A DNA stretch of 38,943 nucleotides from Prevotella sp. (GCA_017632825.1 JAGBQP010000097.1:1-38943), one strand, 5' to 3'. Positions 1-8,914 are shown, counted from the first letter of the stretch. Notes: generated from the letters alone by a model not told the origin. Made by a program: numbers and translations.

Positions 1-1
1 C

Positions 2-169
2 CGCATCCAGCTGGGTATCACGGGAACAAACCTGTTGACTTGGTCACCATACAAAGGCTACGATCCTGAGATTAACAGTTTTGGCACGACCGCCACGAAC
101 ACAAACTCAGACCTGTTCAACTATCCCGCCACAAAGCGATTCCTATTTAACATCCAACTGGACTTCTAA
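2..169 (+). CDS. SusC/RagA-type TonB-dependent outer membrane receptor, C-terminal fragment
   Basis: Only the last 55 codons are in the window; the gene begins upstream. The frame ends at a TAA at 167-169. The final residues (...NYPATKRFLFNIQLDF) have the alternating pattern of a last barrel strand and end in phenylalanine, as outer membrane beta-barrels do, and the YPxTKRFLFxI pattern is typical of SusC/RagA receptors. The SusD-type gene starts 41 bp downstream on the same strand, which is the standard susC-susD order. SusC forms the TonB-dependent pore that imports the ligand captured by SusD. The substrate cannot be told from this fragment, but the downstream peptidase and amino-acid symporter suggest peptides. 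The family call leans heavily on the neighbouring susD. Confidence 0.85.
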   Translation, partial: RIQLGITGTNLLTWSPYKGYDPEINSFGTTATNTNSDLFNYPATKRFLFNIQLDF

Positions 170-210
170 AAGTCAGTATCCATCGTTAGAACAAAAAAAC
201 AAGCAACAAT

Positions 211-1575
211 ATGAATACAAATAAGGTAAAAATATATGCCCTGCTGTTAGCAGGAACAGCAGCCTTTAACGCCTGCACGCTCGACAACATTGAGGATCCC
301 AACAATCCCTCTATCACGTCGGTTACTAACAATGCTACCCGTGGACAACTGCAGACACTGGTCACAGGACTCGAAGACCTGAGCAAAAGCTATGTCTCGA
401 CAACGGCTAATGCTGAAGGCACCTTCGGACGCGAAATATGGTACTTCAACTACAATGACCCACGCAATCTGCAGCAGTGGACTGGTATGACTGTCACCGT
501 ACCAGACGAGAACTTCTATGGTGTTGGCGGAATCTACTCAACACCCTATCGCGCTGTCAAACAAGCCAACGTGCTCATCAGCGCCGCAAAGAACACTAAT
601 TCGGTCTCTGCAGAGGAGCGTCTGACATATTCTGGCTTTGCAAAAACCATACAAGGCTACCAACTGCTCGTACCCGCCAATGCTCAATATGAAAATGGCA
701 TCCGCATCGATGTGGCCGATGAGAATCACCCTGGCCCATTCTTGTCTTACCAGGAAGCGTTAGCCGGTATTCAAAGAATACTTCAAGAGGGTTTTGATGA
801 ACTGCACCAAGCAGGAAACATCAGTCTGCCGTTCCAATTGACTAACGGATATAATGGTTTTGACAGCCCTGCCGGTCTGGCACAGGTAAACCGCGCGTTG
901 GCTGCCCGTGTGGCCATCTATCAGAAGGATGGACAAGCAGCCCTCAACTACCTGAAGGAATCATTCCTCGACCTCAACGGTGACCTCAATCGTGGCCCTG
1001 CCCACGTCTATGGCGCTCCCCCTGAAAGTTACAATCCCTTCTATTACGTACTCGGTGCCGATCTGCGTACTGTTCCAGCCCCTCATCCGCAGTTTGTTGA
1101 AGAGGCTATTCCCGGAGACAAGCGCATCAAGGATAAGATATTTGTCCGTGAGACCGAACTGATTAACACCGTTGGCAAGGTGCCTTTGGCCACACGCTAT
1201 CAGGACAAGCGCTGGCCTACTAACACCACACCGCTGAAGTTCATCCGTAACGAAGAACTGATTCTCATCTATGCCGAGGCCAATATCCTTACGGGCAATC
1301 TAAACGAGGCCGTACGTGCCATCAACATCATTCGTCAAGCAGCAGAGATAGGCGACTACAAGGGTGAGAAAACCGTTGGCGCACTAACTGACGAGCTGCT
1401 ATTCCAGCGCCGTTATTCACTATGGTTCGAGCCTGCAGGCCACCGTTGGGTAGATATGCGTCGATATAACCGCCTGGACCAGATTTCGACTGCTCTTGAC
1501 GGCGGCACCATCTTCAAACAGCTGGCTCGCCCTGAAAACGAAAACAACTGGGACATCTATGTAGCTACTCACTAA
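211..1575 (+). CDS. SusD/RagB family nutrient-binding outer membrane lipoprotein
   Basis: This 454-residue protein has a lipoprotein signal peptide with a lipobox FNAC, so Cys22 would be lipidated. Downstream comes a helix-rich SusD fold: an N-terminal part with TPR-like helices, then the C-terminal pattern around residues 345-435 (FIRNEELILIYAEA..., AINIIRQAA, LLFQRRYSLWFEPAGHRWVDMRR) that is diagnostic of SusD/RagB proteins. SusD caps the SusC channel at the cell surface and binds the ligand. It follows the SusC fragment by 41 bp and precedes the M28-type peptidase by 60 bp, so all are probably co-transcribed. The length is a little below the roughly 500-600 residues usual for glycan-binding SusD proteins. 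No promoter-like TAnnTTTG lies in the gap before it. Ligand specificity is inferred only from context. Confidence 0.93.
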   Translation: MNTNKVKIYALLLAGTAAFNACTLDNIEDPNNPSITSVTNNATRGQLQTLVTGLEDLSKSYVSTTANAEGTFGREIWYFNYNDPRNLQQWTGMTVTVPDENFYGVGGIYSTPYRAVKQANVLISAAKNTNSVSAEERLTYSGFAKTIQGYQLLVPANAQYENGIRIDVADENHPGPFLSYQEALAGIQRILQEGFDELHQAGNISLPFQLTNGYNGFDSPAGLAQVNRALAARVAIYQKDGQAALNYLKESFLDLNGDLNRGPAHVYGAPPESYNPFYYVLGADLRTVPAPHPQFVEEAIPGDKRIKDKIFVRETELINTVGKVPLATRYQDKRWPTNTTPLKFIRNEELILIYAEANILTGNLNEAVRAINIIRQAAEIGDYKGEKTVGALTDELLFQRRYSLWFEPAGHRWVDMRRYNRLDQISTALDGGTIFKQLARPENENNWDIYVATH

Positions 1576-1635
1576 TCATAGGAGAGCTAATTCACAGGAC
1601 AACTTATAAGACGATACTCTATAAGTAAAAACATC

Positions 1636-3711
1636 ATGAATCGATTATCTTTTGCTATTTTTTCAGGAGTTTTGGCCTGCGCCGGGATGACGCAGGCACA
1701 AAACTACACAACACCCTTCACGCCGAAACTGGGACTGCTCGATGAGCAGACATATGACTATATAGTAGGTGAGTCGTCAGGTGAACAGGCATACTATCAT
1801 GTTTTGAACTGGGCTCCTTATGAGCGTAACAGATCAAAGGAGGAATACAGCGGAAAATACGAGGAAGAAATATATATAGCCCAACGTTTCAAGGAATACG
1901 GACTGCCCAACGCACAGATAGAGCATTTCGAGGGAACGCCCGTCTGGGACGGTATCGAAGGTACACTGTGGGAGACATCGCCGAAACTGCAGAAACTGGC
2001 CGACTATCGTGATCTGACTGCCGAACTACTACAAGGCAGCAGCAATGCCGATGTAGAAGCTGAGCTATTATGGATAGGTCGTGGCACAGATAAGGAACTA
2101 CAAGGTCTCGACCTGAAGGGCAAGATTGTTGTCACAGAGGCAGCAGCCTCGCGTGTGCAGCAGGCCGCACGTCAAGCTGGTGCTGTCGGCATCGTGTCTT
2201 TCAACGCCCCACGGCCATTGGTTGACCCTGTACAGATACCGAATGCATCGATACGCAATGACTCCACGCTCTTCGCCTTCAACCTGACTCCACGCGATGG
2301 CTATGTCTTGCGCGACCGTCTGCTTCGTGGTGAACAAATCAAGGTGAAAGCACACGTTGCAACACAACAAGTAAAATCAACACTCAGCGTTCCATCCGTA
2401 CTCATTGAGGGTACTGAGAAAGGCGGTCCAGAGGTTATCGTGTCGGCCCACCTCTTTGAAGGCTATGTCAAGTTCGGTGCCAACGACAATCTATCAGGAT
2501 CTGCCGCTACGCTGGAGGCAGCCCGCGTACTGAACAAGCTCATTAACGAGGGAAAAATAGCGCGTCCCCGCTATAGTATCCGATTTCTGTGGATTCCCGA
2601 GATTTCGGGTACCATACCCTGGGTCAACGCCCATAAAGATATTACAGCCCGCGCCCTCTGCAACCTAAACTTCGACATGGTAGGCCTGTGGCTCAGCAAG
2701 AGCGAATCATATTTCGTACTCCATCGTACACCATTTAGCCAAGCACACTTTGTCAACGATGTCTCCGAGGCTATCTTCCACTACATCGGAGCAACAAACA
2801 AAGGGTTCTGTGCCGTCGGTGCCGGTCGTCCAGAACCATTGAAGCCAATCTTCAGTGCTACAGGCTCACACGATCCGTTCTACTACACAGTTAACGCTTA
2901 TCAGGGGTCTTCTGACCATGTAGTTTTCAACGATTTCGGAGTACAAGTGCCCGGTGTGATGTTTGTTACCTGGCCGGACAATTACTATCACACGTCAGGC
3001 GACCGTCCTTCTATTGTTGACCCCACGCAACTTCGTCGTGCTGTGGTGACAGCTGCCACCAGCAGCTATGCCATCGCTTCGGCTGATGCCACACAAGCAC
3101 AGCGTGTGGCACAAGAAGTAGCCACCAATGCAGCGAAACGCCTGGCATTGGAAGAACAGGCACTTCTCCGTGATATCAACGATGCTCCGGCCGATCAACT
3201 GTATCAAGTACTGAAACGTAGCATTTTCAGTCTCGATGCATACCTCACAACCGAACAGTTAACCCTTGAGAGTACATTACAGCTGGCTCCAGCAGATGGT
3301 CAAGTCAAAGCATACGTAGCACAACTGAAGAGCCAACTACGTGCGGTCCGCGACCAGAGTGTGCGCAGTCTGACGGCAGCTGCCCGTCTGCATGCAACCA
3401 CCCTCAACACAAAACTACCAATCATCACACTAACTGCCGAGGAAAAAGCTGCCAACAAGATTCGTCCACGTGCCACGAACAAGGCGCATAACGAAGGTCA
3501 TGGAATACTGAACACACTGGAACTGAACAATGACGGCCGTCGCTATGCACGTGGTTATAAAAACGAGATAGCCAGTCTGACCATTGGCGGACAGCGTTCA
3601 ATACTCGACATCAAGAAAGCACTCGATGCCCAATACCCAGATGCAGAGTCGCTGGCCGAGATAAAGGCGTACATTGAAAAACTCAAGACAGCAGGACTTG
3701 TCACCTATTAA
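1636..3711 (+). CDS. Secreted M28-family zinc peptidase with PA domain
   Basis: This 691-residue protein starts with a signal peptide (hydrophobic stretch ending near AGMTQAQ). Residues about 130-245 look like a PA insert (LKGKIVVTEAA, AGAVGIVSFN). The peptidase core follows at about 255-475, with the expected five metal ligands readable in order: His272 (SAH), Asp284 (GAND), Glu322 (PEISG), Asp347 (NFDMVG) and His452 (YHTSGD). The two residues that normally do catalysis in classical M28 enzymes are not in their usual places: HxD reads HLF and the EE pair reads Pro-Glu. The C-terminal 200 residues are helical and charged with no recognised domain. The likely role is to trim peptides in the periplasm or outside the cell, between the SusCD importer and the amino-acid symporter that follows. 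The stop codon lies inside a 19-bp tandem duplication. Confidence 0.88.
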   Translation: MNRLSFAIFSGVLACAGMTQAQNYTTPFTPKLGLLDEQTYDYIVGESSGEQAYYHVLNWAPYERNRSKEEYSGKYEEEIYIAQRFKEYGLPNAQIEHFEGTPVWDGIEGTLWETSPKLQKLADYRDLTAELLQGSSNADVEAELLWIGRGTDKELQGLDLKGKIVVTEAAASRVQQAARQAGAVGIVSFNAPRPLVDPVQIPNASIRNDSTLFAFNLTPRDGYVLRDRLLRGEQIKVKAHVATQQVKSTLSVPSVLIEGTEKGGPEVIVSAHLFEGYVKFGANDNLSGSAATLEAARVLNKLINEGKIARPRYSIRFLWIPEISGTIPWVNAHKDITARALCNLNFDMVGLWLSKSESYFVLHRTPFSQAHFVNDVSEAIFHYIGATNKGFCAVGAGRPEPLKPIFSATGSHDPFYYTVNAYQGSSDHVVFNDFGVQVPGVMFVTWPDNYYHTSGDRPSIVDPTQLRRAVVTAATSSYAIASADATQAQRVAQEVATNAAKRLALEEQALLRDINDAPADQLYQVLKRSIFSLDAYLTTEQLTLESTLQLAPADGQVKAYVAQLKSQLRAVRDQSVRSLTAAARLHATTLNTKLPIITLTAEEKAANKIRPRATNKAHNEGHGILNTLELNNDGRRYARGYKNEIASLTIGGQRSILDIKKALDAQYPDAESLAEIKAYIEKLKTAGLVTY

Positions 3712-3745
3712 TATATATGATGCAGTTTAATATATATGATGCAGT
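3708..3745. repeat. 19-bp perfect tandem duplication across a gene junction
   Basis: The 19-mer TTAATATATATGATGCAGT occurs twice with no spacer (3708-3726 and 3727-3745). The first copy holds the stop codon of the peptidase gene and the second supplies the ATGATG start of the symporter. The first copy also contains an ATGATG (3717) that opens an 11-codon frame ending at a TGA at 3750-3752, out of phase with the symporter, so a decoy start now precedes the real one. Confidence 0.9.
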
Positions 3746-5094
3746 CCTTTGAATCGTTCGTTAGTATTATCAATGACTATCTCTATTCTTTCCTGTTGAC
3801 AGGCGCTCTTGTCTGTTGCTCGATTTATTTCACCTTGCGTTCGCGCTGTCTTCAGCTGCGAATGCTCGGTGAAATGGTTCGTCTTTTAGTACACCGCGAG
3901 CCAACGCCCAACCGCCACTATATCACACCGTTGCAGGCATTCCTTGTCTCGCTAGCAGGCCGTGTGGGCACAGGCAACATTGCCGGTGTAGCCATAGCAT
4001 TAACGACCGGCGGACCAGGTGCAGTGATATGGATGTGGCTGATAGCCCTCCTTGCATCAGCTACAGCCTTTTGGGAAGGGACGCTGGCGCAACTTTACAA
4101 ACGACAGCGGAGGGAAGGAGGCTTTGTGGGCGGTCCGGCCTATTACATGCGCTACGGGTTGGGGCGTCGGCGTTTTGCTGCTGTCTTCGCCGTTATGAGC
4201 ATGGTATCGCTGGGTTTAGTGTGCAACTCCGTTCATAGTAATACCGTCTGCATGGCCTTCGATGAGGGATTTGGCGTTGAGCCTCTTATCATGGGAATAG
4301 TACTTACCGCAGCCGCAATAGTCACATTTAGCGGCGGACTTCACCGCATCGTATCGGTCAGTAGCTACTTAGTGCCCGTGATGGCGCTGGGGTACGTAGC
4401 ATTGTCCATTTATGTCGTGTTCACGCACATAACGGCATTGCCCCATGTACTATACCAAATGTTAGCTGAAGCTTTCGGACTGCAGCAGGCCGTAGGAGGA
4501 GGCATTGCCGCTGCCTGTGTACAAGGCATCAAGCGTGGTCTCTACAGTAACGAGGCCGGATGGGGAACCGCTCCCAATGTGGCAGCCACAGCCAGCACAT
4601 CGCACCCTGTGAAGCAAGGACTCATTCAGGCTGCGGGCGTCTTTGTTGACACACTCATCATCTGTTCATGTACGGCATTTATTGTTCTGCTCAGTGGAGA
4701 GCCGCTTACTGCTGGTGCCAACGGCATACAGCTCACTCAACGTGCATTGGCTGCCGAGGTCGGACAGTGGAGTGTCAGTTTCGTTGCCGTCGCCGTACTA
4801 TTGTTTGCCTTCTCCACCCTATTGAGTAATTATTATTATGGAGAGAACAACCTGCGCTACCTGACCAAGAGTCCGACTGCCCGTTACATTTACCAACTGG
4901 TTGCAGCCGGTATGGTGATGGCTGGTTCGCTGCTCAGCTTTGGCCTTATCTGGAGTCTGGCCGATATGGTCATGGCGCTGATGACACTTATGAACCTCTA
5001 TGCACTATTCCGGCTAACCCCTCGTACCCTCGCCCTACTACGTCATTACCAGCGTCAGCGACAGCAAACCGGTGACGCTCATTTCTTCGATTAA
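3736..5094 (+). CDS. AGCS-family sodium:alanine/amino-acid symporter
   Basis: This 452-residue polytopic membrane protein has the signature regions of the AGCS family (alanine/glycine:cation symporters): SLAGRVGTGNIAGVA and GGPGAVIWMW near residues 75-105, GGPAYYMRYGLG near 133-145, and KRGLYSNEAGWGTAPNVAA near 263-283. It should bring small neutral amino acids into the cytoplasm with sodium. The start is ATG-ATG at 3736 in the second copy of the 19-bp duplication; ATG 3739 is an equally possible start. It lies 24 bp after the peptidase stop, so it is probably the last gene of the SusCD-peptidase unit. The next gene has its own promoter. The exact amino acid carried cannot be read from sequence. 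Confidence 0.93.
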   Translation: MMQSFESFVSIINDYLYSFLLTGALVCCSIYFTLRSRCLQLRMLGEMVRLLVHREPTPNRHYITPLQAFLVSLAGRVGTGNIAGVAIALTTGGPGAVIWMWLIALLASATAFWEGTLAQLYKRQRREGGFVGGPAYYMRYGLGRRRFAAVFAVMSMVSLGLVCNSVHSNTVCMAFDEGFGVEPLIMGIVLTAAAIVTFSGGLHRIVSVSSYLVPVMALGYVALSIYVVFTHITALPHVLYQMLAEAFGLQQAVGGGIAAACVQGIKRGLYSNEAGWGTAPNVAATASTSHPVKQGLIQAAGVFVDTLIICSCTAFIVLLSGEPLTAGANGIQLTQRALAAEVGQWSVSFVAVAVLLFAFSTLLSNYYYGENNLRYLTKSPTARYIYQLVAAGMVMAGSLLSFGLIWSLADMVMALMTLMNLYALFRLTPRTLALLRHYQRQRQQTGDAHFFD

Positions 5095-5168
5095 AAGAGA
5101 GTTCCGCATGGGGTTTGTTCTGGCTTACAGGATAAATTTCTCACGTTCAACAAAAGAAATACATTCCT

Positions 5169-5204
5169 TTTGTTCTCACTTAATCGAAATTTTCGTACCT
5201 TTGC
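5169..5204 (+). promoter_or_regulatory. Bacteroidetes-type promoter for typA
   Basis: A perfect -7 element TACCTTTGC lies at 5196-5204, 24 bp before the ATG of typA. A TTTG that could serve as -33 is at 5169-5172, with a spacer of 23 bp, slightly long. The TTTG is part of an 8-bp inverted repeat (AACAAAAG at 5149-5156, CTTTTGTT at 5167-5174). Confidence 0.75.
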
Positions 5205-5228
5205 AGTCGAAATTCAAGGTAATAGACA

Positions 5229-7031
5229 ATGCAAGACATCAGAAACATCGCTATCATTGCCCACGTTGACCATGGAAAGACGACGCTCGTGGACAAGATG
5301 ATGCTGGCCGGAAACCTGTTCCGAGAGGGCCAGAACCTCAGTGACCAAGTACTCGACGCTAACGATTTGGAACGCGAACGCGGCATTACCATTTTGTCGA
5401 AGAACGTCAGTATCAACTGGAAAGGCACCAAGATTAACATTATAGACACCCCAGGACACTCAGACTTCGGTGGCGAAGTAGAGCGCGTACTCAACATGGC
5501 TGACGGCTGTCTGCTGCTGGTCGATGCTTTCGAAGGCCCTATGCCCCAGACGCGCTTCGTGCTGCAGAAGGCGCTGCAGATTGGTTTGAAGCCCATCGTG
5601 GTTGTGAACAAGGTCGATAAGCCCAACTGTCGCCCCGAAGAGGTTTACGAAATGGTGTTCGACCTGATGTTCTCGCTCAACGCCACCGAAGACCAACTGG
5701 ACTTCCCCGTTGTCTATGGCTCGGCTAAGAACGGCTGGATGGGTCCTGACTACAACAAGCCCACGACGGACATCACCTATCTTCTGGATAAGATCGTAGA
5801 GATTATCCCTGCTCCCCAGCAGCTGGAGGGCACACCACAGATGCTTATCACAAGTCTGGACTATTCGAGCTATCAGGGTCGCATAGCCGTGGGACGCGTG
5901 CACCGCGGACAGCTGAGGGACGGCCAGCAGGTGACCATCAGTCACCGCGACGGCTCGCTGGAGAAGACCAAAATAAAGGAACTGCATACGTTCGACGGCA
6001 TGACACACACGCGTACCGACAACGTTGACTGTGGTGACATCTGTGCCGTCATCGGTCTGGAGAAGTTCGAGATTGGCGACACCATCTGCGATGCAGAGAA
6101 CCCCGAGCCACTGCCGCCAATAGCCATTGACGAGCCAACCATGTCGATGCTCTTTACCATCAACGACTCACCGTTCTTCGGCCGTGAGGGTAAGTTTGTT
6201 ACCTCGCGTCACATCAACGACCGTCTGCAGAAGGAACTGGAGAAGAATCTGGCCCTACGCGTGGAGCAGTTTGAGGACTCTACCGACCGCTGGATTGTCT
6301 CTGGCCGCGGTGTGCTGCATCTCTCGGTACTCATCGAGACCATGCGCCGCGAGGGCTATGAGCTGCAGGTGGGACAGCCACAGGTTATATATAAAGAGGT
6401 GGACGGACAGAAGTGCGAGCCCATCGAAGAACTGACCATCAACGTGCCCGAGGAGTTTGCCTCGAAGATGATTGACATGGTAACGCGCCGCAAGGGCGAG
6501 ATGACCTCGATGGAGAGTCAGGGCGAGCGCACCAATATTGAGTTTAACATCCCCTCGCGCGGCATCATCGGCCTGCGCACCAACGTGCTCACCGCCAGTC
6601 AGGGCGAGGCCATCATGGCTCACCGCTTCAAGGAGTACCAGCCTTTTAAGGGCGAGATTGAGCGCCGCATGAACGGCTCCATGATTGCGCTGGAGACCGG
6701 CACTTCGTATGCATACGCCATAGACAAGCTGCAGGACCGCGGCAAGTTCTTCATCGACCCGGGCGAAGAGGTCTATATGGGACAGGTGGTTGGCGAGCAC
6801 GTTCACGACAACGACCTCGTCGTCAACGTCTGCAAGGCCAAGCAGCTCACCAACGTCCGTGCCTCGGGTACCGACGACAAGGCCCGCATCATTCCGAAGA
6901 CAGTGATGTCGCTCGAAGAGTGTCTGGAGTATATCAAGGAGGACGAGCTCGTAGAGGTCACCCCCAAGTCGATGCGTATGCGCAAGGCCATACTCGACCA
7001 CGACCAGCGCAAGAAGGCTGCCCGACAGTAG
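5229..7031 (+). CDS. typA: Translational GTPase TypA/BipA
   Basis: This 600-residue protein is full length for TypA/BipA. It opens directly with the GTPase domain: the P-loop AHVDHGKT is at residues 11-18, the switch region ERGITI and DTPGH (from residue 73) follow, and the base-recognition motif NKVD is at 127-130. Elongation-factor-like domains II, III and V and the BipA-specific C-terminus follow; the motifs SRGIIGLR and GEVERVLNMADGCLLLVDAFEGP-like wording are typical. BipA binds ribosomes and supports 50S assembly and growth under cold or other stress. The gene has its own promoter just upstream. Guanine deaminase follows after 90 bp with no clear terminator, so read-through is likely. 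No unusual residues are seen. Confidence 0.97.
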   Translation: MQDIRNIAIIAHVDHGKTTLVDKMMLAGNLFREGQNLSDQVLDANDLERERGITILSKNVSINWKGTKINIIDTPGHSDFGGEVERVLNMADGCLLLVDAFEGPMPQTRFVLQKALQIGLKPIVVVNKVDKPNCRPEEVYEMVFDLMFSLNATEDQLDFPVVYGSAKNGWMGPDYNKPTTDITYLLDKIVEIIPAPQQLEGTPQMLITSLDYSSYQGRIAVGRVHRGQLRDGQQVTISHRDGSLEKTKIKELHTFDGMTHTRTDNVDCGDICAVIGLEKFEIGDTICDAENPEPLPPIAIDEPTMSMLFTINDSPFFGREGKFVTSRHINDRLQKELEKNLALRVEQFEDSTDRWIVSGRGVLHLSVLIETMRREGYELQVGQPQVIYKEVDGQKCEPIEELTINVPEEFASKMIDMVTRRKGEMTSMESQGERTNIEFNIPSRGIIGLRTNVLTASQGEAIMAHRFKEYQPFKGEIERRMNGSMIALETGTSYAYAIDKLQDRGKFFIDPGEEVYMGQVVGEHVHDNDLVVNVCKAKQLTNVRASGTDDKARIIPKTVMSLEECLEYIKEDELVEVTPKSMRMRKAILDHDQRKKAARQ

Positions 7032-7121
7032 CCACCAGCGCGCAGCGACTGGCACATTTCAACAATGTGACACCGTGCCCCTACCGGCACTTCCCCCAAA
7101 AAGAAAAAAAGCCTATTGTTT

Positions 7122-8414
7122 ATGACAGACAGAAGAAGCACCGTTTACAAGGCCCATATTCTCTTCACTCAAGAAAGCAGCCACTTCGAAGTGATTGAGA
7201 ATGGATACTTGGCCGTTAGTGCCGATGGTTACGTCACTGGCGTGGCCACCGATTTGGCGTCGCTGGGCTGCGAAGGAGCCACGGTCGTCGATTTCGGCGA
7301 CCGCCTGCTGATACCGGCCATGAACGATTTGCACGTGCACGCACCGCAGTATCGCAACCAGGGTATCGCCATGGATCTTGAACTGTTGCCGTGGCTGCAG
7401 AACTACACATTTCCCGAGGAAACGAAATATGCTGACGCTGCCTATGCAGAACGCATGTACCGCCGTTTTGTGCATGATCTGTGGCGCTTCGGCACCATGC
7501 GCGCCAGCGTCTTCGCGACAGTTCACACAGAGAGTACACGCCTGCTGATGCACCTTTTTCAGAAGGCTGGCATGGGAGCCTTGGTAGGCAAGGTAGCCAT
7601 GGACCGCAACTGCCCCGAGGGGCTGTCGGAACCAACGGCAAAGACGATTTCGGGCTACGAGATGCTGGCAGAGGAGTTTGCCGATGGTACCGATGCACTG
7701 GTAAAGCCCATTATCACTCCCCGTTTTATACCGACTTGCACACCCGAGATGCTTCAGGCATGCGGTGAGCTGGCTGCCAGGCACCAGTTGCCAGTACAGT
7801 CGCATCTTTCAGAAAACAAGGACGAAATAGCGTGGGTGGCAGAGTTAGAGCCTCAAAGCACCTGCTATGGTGATGCTTACGACCGCTATGGTCTGTTCGG
7901 GCAGACGCCAACGGTCATGGCCCATTGTGTGTGGACCGAGGGCGAGGAGCTGGAACTGATGAAGCGCCGTGGCGTCATGGTGGCCCACTGCCCGACGTCG
8001 AATCTCAACCTGGCATCGGGACTGGCCCCCATACGCACATTTCTCGACTCAGGCATAGCCGTGGGCCTGGGTAGCGACGTCAGTGGCGGTCACGACCTCA
8101 GCATGTTCCGCATGATGGTCTATGCCATTCAGGTCAGCAAGCTGTGCTATCAACAGAACCACGACCGCAGGTTTCTCTCTATGTCGGAGGCATTCTGGAT
8201 AGCCACAAAATCAGCAGGCCGCCTGTTCGGTCGCGTTGGCAGCTTCGAGCCAGGCTATGAGTTCGACGCCCTTGTCATCGACGATAGCGACCTGAACCAC
8301 GACAACTACTCACTACTGCACCGTCTGGAGCGATTCGTCTATTTAGGCGACGACCGCCAGATAACGCACCGCTTCTGCCGTGGCAGGGAAATCGCGGAGC
8401 CTCAAGGCCTCTGA
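7122..8414 (+). CDS. guaD: Guanine deaminase (amidohydrolase family)
   Basis: This protein converts guanine to xanthine and ammonia in the cytoplasm. The preferred start is ATG 7122 (430 residues); an in-frame TTG two codons earlier is less likely. Metal ligands of the amidohydrolase barrel are visible: His71 and His73 (DLHVHAPQ), His228 (QSHLSEN), His268 (MAHCVW) and Asp319 (LGSDVSGG). The stretch APQYRNQGIAMDLELLPWL followed by YTFPEE is the hallmark that separates guanine deaminase from other amidohydrolases such as chlorohydrolases. The C-terminal part (FEPGYEFDALVID) closes the small beta-sandwich domain. It follows typA by 90 bp and converges on luxS with only 5 bp between stop codons. 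I see no dedicated promoter. Confidence 0.9.
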   Translation: MTDRRSTVYKAHILFTQESSHFEVIENGYLAVSADGYVTGVATDLASLGCEGATVVDFGDRLLIPAMNDLHVHAPQYRNQGIAMDLELLPWLQNYTFPEETKYADAAYAERMYRRFVHDLWRFGTMRASVFATVHTESTRLLMHLFQKAGMGALVGKVAMDRNCPEGLSEPTAKTISGYEMLAEEFADGTDALVKPIITPRFIPTCTPEMLQACGELAARHQLPVQSHLSENKDEIAWVAELEPQSTCYGDAYDRYGLFGQTPTVMAHCVWTEGEELELMKRRGVMVAHCPTSNLNLASGLAPIRTFLDSGIAVGLGSDVSGGHDLSMFRMMVYAIQVSKLCYQQNHDRRFLSMSEAFWIATKSAGRLFGRVGSFEPGYEFDALVIDDSDLNHDNYSLLHRLERFVYLGDDRQITHRFCRGREIAEPQGL

Positions 8415-8419
8415 AAACC

Positions 8420-8914
8420 TCAGGCGTCGGCAAACACCCTACCGTCGTCGAGCGTAATCTTCAGTTTTGTGTACTCTGAATGAAAATCGTTCTGCAGGCG
8501 CTTCAGATAGCGGGCGCTCTCCCACTTGCACATGGGCAGGTCGTGCAGCAGATAGTTGCCACACGACTCAGGCTCTGTAGCGGGTACCTCTGCCTGCGTG
8601 AGTATCCACTTCAGACAGTCGATGGTCAGCTGTCGCATATCCTCCACGGTGTACGTTCCGGTCATGATAATATACATACCGGTCAGGCAGCCCATCGGTC
8701 CGACATACACCACATCGTCCTTTACGCTGCTGTTTCTGAACCATGTAGCCATCAGGTGTTCCAGACTGTGCATGGCGGCAGGCGCCACGGCTGGCTCTTT
8801 GTTCGGTTCCGTTATGCGCAGGTCGAACGTCGTAAAGCCCCTATCCTCACGCGACACGTAGATGCCCGGTTTCAGGTGGGTATGGTCGATGGTAAAACTC
8901 TGTATAACTTCCAT
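8420..8914 (-). CDS. luxS: S-ribosylhomocysteine lyase LuxS
   Basis: This 164-residue protein is full length for LuxS. It cleaves S-ribosylhomocysteine to homocysteine and DPD, the precursor of the autoinducer AI-2. The metal site is visible as His49-Ser-Leu-Glu52-His53 plus Cys118 (SCGNY), and the catalytic cysteine is Cys76 in GPMGCLTG. The N-terminal substrate segment (DHTHLKPGIYVS) is also typical. The gene is 23 bp downstream of mtnN on the same strand. The pair supplies consecutive steps of the activated methyl cycle and should be one transcript starting from the mtnN promoter. No hairpin terminator was found in the 5-bp gap to the convergent guanine deaminase gene. Confidence 0.97.
   Translation of the reverse strand: MEVIQSFTIDHTHLKPGIYVSREDRGFTTFDLRITEPNKEPAVAPAAMHSLEHLMATWFRNSSVKDDVVYVGPMGCLTGMYIIMTGTYTVEDMRQLTIDCLKWILTQAEVPATEPESCGNYLLHDLPMCKWESARYLKRLQNDFHSEYTKLKITLDDGRVFADA

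Noticed and set aside
1602..1626. ACTTATA/TATAAGT inverted repeat before the peptidase gene
   Set aside because: Seven A/T-rich pairs with an 11-nt loop are likely by chance in a 60-bp AT-rich gap, and no promoter lies nearby.
6255..7055. 266-codon minus-strand open frame inside typA, and a 182-codon one at 5460-6008
   Set aside because: They lie fully antisense to a highly conserved GTPase gene and show no family features; they come from its codon bias.
7053..7069. CACATT/AATGTG hairpin between typA and guaD as a terminator
   Set aside because: The stem is only six base pairs, half of them A-T, with no T-run after it.
7113..7805. 230-codon minus-strand frame opposite guanine deaminase
   Set aside because: Antisense shadow of a complete amidohydrolase gene; the translation is rich in Cys, His and Gln in an unnatural way.
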